Assembly (NCBI RefSeq): GCF_002443255.2
Contig: NW_019211455.1
Span: forward strand, 19,195,126 to 19,259,125
From: Varroa destructor
Lineage: Eukaryota > Arthropoda > Arachnida > Mesostigmata > Varroidae
Direction: 5' to 3'
Length of the DNA stretch: 64,000 bases
The position numbers and the translations under genes were made by a program. Positions 62,026-64,000 of the stretch are shown here, piece by piece. How positions within the stretch are numbered: position 1 is the first letter of the stretch; every line of letters starts with the position of its first letter. Under the pieces are notes generated by a model. That model saw only the letters and a program-made list of their open reading frames with translations. It made no database searches and was not told where the DNA came from.

Positions 62026-64000
62026 TGGATTTGTAGTTTTCATTGTACAGAAGGAGCCGGTACTAGCGACTGGATCCATCATAAAGTCGCTAATGAGACA
62101 AAATGTAAAGATCAAAAGCTCATATGGCCGAATCATTTGGGTATCGCCACTATTTCTGGAAACGCGTTTTTGCGCTTCTCCTTCGCCTCATAAATTCCTC
62201 GTTTGCCAATAGTTCTAGTCTAATAGTATCTGCATGCGACCGAGCACTTCACCACTTGAAAGAGTCACAAAACAAACAAACCTCTCTTTCTCGCTATACA
62301 TCTATTTATGGCAAATTTCAATGCTTATGGATAAATAACGTCCTTTCTATTGTATACATGATGAGCCACAACGACTTCGCGGAGCTCTGAGTTCTTCAAA
62401 TGAATACAATACGAAAAACTATATAAATATAGGAACGAAATTTCGCTCGTGTAGCTGTTTTGAAAGGGCCTGTATAAACTAGAGCGGTGGCCCTAGATTC
62501 TGTTGCGCAGTGTGAAAGAAAGTCAACAGAGACTAATAGTAGCCAAACGAAGGAGCCGTGCTACTCTAAACTAGCAAATACTACGCTTTTGTTGAAGACA
62601 TTCTTATATACAGCATATTACAACAGCGGTGCATCCACTCCACCTCGATTTTCGATTGAACTGTCTGATAGCCAATACGTGACCGACTTGTAATCGCGGT
62701 TCGCGGATCCCGAACGCCCTTACGATTTCATCAACACTACGGGGCCTGTTTATTAGTGCCTCATCCAGGTCCTGTCTGCTTAGTACCCTCTTTTCCATTT
62801 TTCCCCGTTAATTTCGTCCGGCACTATCGATTTTCAAATTTCACCTGTTCCACCGATTTGTTACTTCTGCGTGTCTCATAAATCTTTCCTTGATTCCACT
62901 TTCCGCCACCTTTTTTAAACCTTCCAGCGAGCCCTGCGGTCCTACAAGTTTTCCTGATTGCTTGGTCGATCCGCTTTCCTTTGCTGACTAGTTTTTTATG
63001 AGTCATTATCTCCGTCGCTGATCATCCGTACAGATGTACATGAAGTCCGCCCTATACGATCTAGTGGCATGAAATGTGATAAAACAAAAAACAAGCGTAA
63101 TCGATAATGATGGGTTGAAACGTGTTATGCATAATACGATCATCCTTTTAATTTGTTTGGATGTAAGTGGCACATCGTAGTTCTATTGTTTTTTTTTTTT
63201 TTTTTGATAAACATGCTTGTACATCATCGTTTCGTAACTCGAATTACGGCATGATGTAAATGTTGGTGCTAGTCTGACCGGCTTCATTATTGTCAAGGAT
63301 AATATCATTCATATTCTTATTATACCATAAGAATCAACTGTTCATGCCACACTCGCATAAAATATCTTTTAATAAATAAACAAAAACAAGCTGTTCAGAA
63401 GAACCCAGCAACACTATGCCGTTTATATCGTGCAAACGATTTTCGTTGCACTCTAGGGTCAACCACGATAGTCAGCCAGCTAGACCTGCTACCCTATTTG
63501 TACCCCGCGCTGAGATTACAATAGGATACGACTCCCAAGTAGTAAAGTTCTGGCTATTTTGCACAAAACCCTTTCTAAGCTGACGTGTATTGCGCAGGGA
63601 TAAATTGAAGGACCTCCATTGTAACGTACTGTTTGCGTGATACGTCGATCTAGTCGTTCTAGCTTGTCGTCGTCATCATTTAAGGTAACCCGTTCTCCTC
63701 CAGAAATGCTGCAGAAAGTAAGTTACCGGCTATGATTTTCAACTTAGCTAATTCAGTAAAGAAATCCTTGTTGCATAGCAATAATAGCATTCCAGAATCT
63801 TTAGTGTTGTTTAATTATTTAATTGTTATCGGAGGCCAAATAGAAAGGAACTGAACCTGTAGATTGTCTACCTGCTCAGAAAGACTTAAGGATGTATGAT
63901 AGGCTCTTAAATGGTGATGTTTTGTTTTAGGGACTTCACAGCTGTGATAGTCACCCAAGCTCGCTTTACACACGTACGTCTAAATTTACGTGAATATATT
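62026..64000. other. No recognised gene
   Basis: The sequence returns to AT-rich DNA after about 62.4 kb. Near the end, a strong acceptor (TTCTCCTCCAG to 63703) is followed 14 bases later by GTAAGT (63718), which could delimit a microexon or be coincidence. Confidence 0.4.
63189..63205. repeat. 17-base poly(T) run
   Basis: This homopolymer is in AT-rich DNA near the right end of the window. Flanking sequence shows no recognisable element. Confidence 0.7.

Overview
This is a eukaryotic genomic window with moderate to low GC, many AT and GT microsatellites, poly(T) runs and one 100-N assembly gap. I see no bacterial gene organisation, rRNA, clear tRNA gene or CRISPR array. The only confidently recognised gene is a spliced, membrane-anchored glycoside hydrolase family 18 (chitinase-like) gene. 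Together with the short introns and base composition it suggests an invertebrate, most plausibly an arthropod and perhaps a mite or tick. That assignment is inference: no marker gene proves it.

Layout. 1-22 kb is mostly AT-rich and non-coding as far as I can read it. It holds a 25-base T run (707-731), a short tandem duplication (about 4.5 kb), a broken GH18-like fragment on the + strand (5.5-5.8 kb), a (TC)n(TA)n microsatellite (8.6 kb), a GC-richer stretch with a possible first coding exon (8.9-9.0 kb), a GT-rich tract (9.6-9.7 kb) and two related tRNA-like or SINE-like segments (10.05 and 11.73 kb). 22.1-26.35 kb holds the GH18 gene: eight exons in consistent phase, 472 codons, an N-terminal signal anchor, the complete DGLDFDWE catalytic motif and a close polyadenylation signal. 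26.4-40 kb is gene-poor and intron-like. At 28,187/28,188 it contains an abutting 3' and 5' splice site of the kind used in recursive splicing of very long introns. 40-43, 47-50.5, 55.2-56, 57.8-58.6 and 61-62 kb are GC-richer islands with trinucleotide repeats and good splice donors but no recognisable domain. They may be promoters, 5' untranslated exons or exons of genes I cannot name. A 51-codon ORF at 61.87 kb has a signal-peptide-like start.

How it fits together. One lineage-specific chitinase-like gene is intact, and a decayed relative appears to lie about 16.5 kb upstream on the same strand, which suggests local duplication and loss. Much of the remainder reads as long-intron or intergenic DNA. 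Dozens of 60-100-codon ORFs are expected by chance in a window of this size and composition, so unrecognised ORFs were not called as genes unless another signal supported them.
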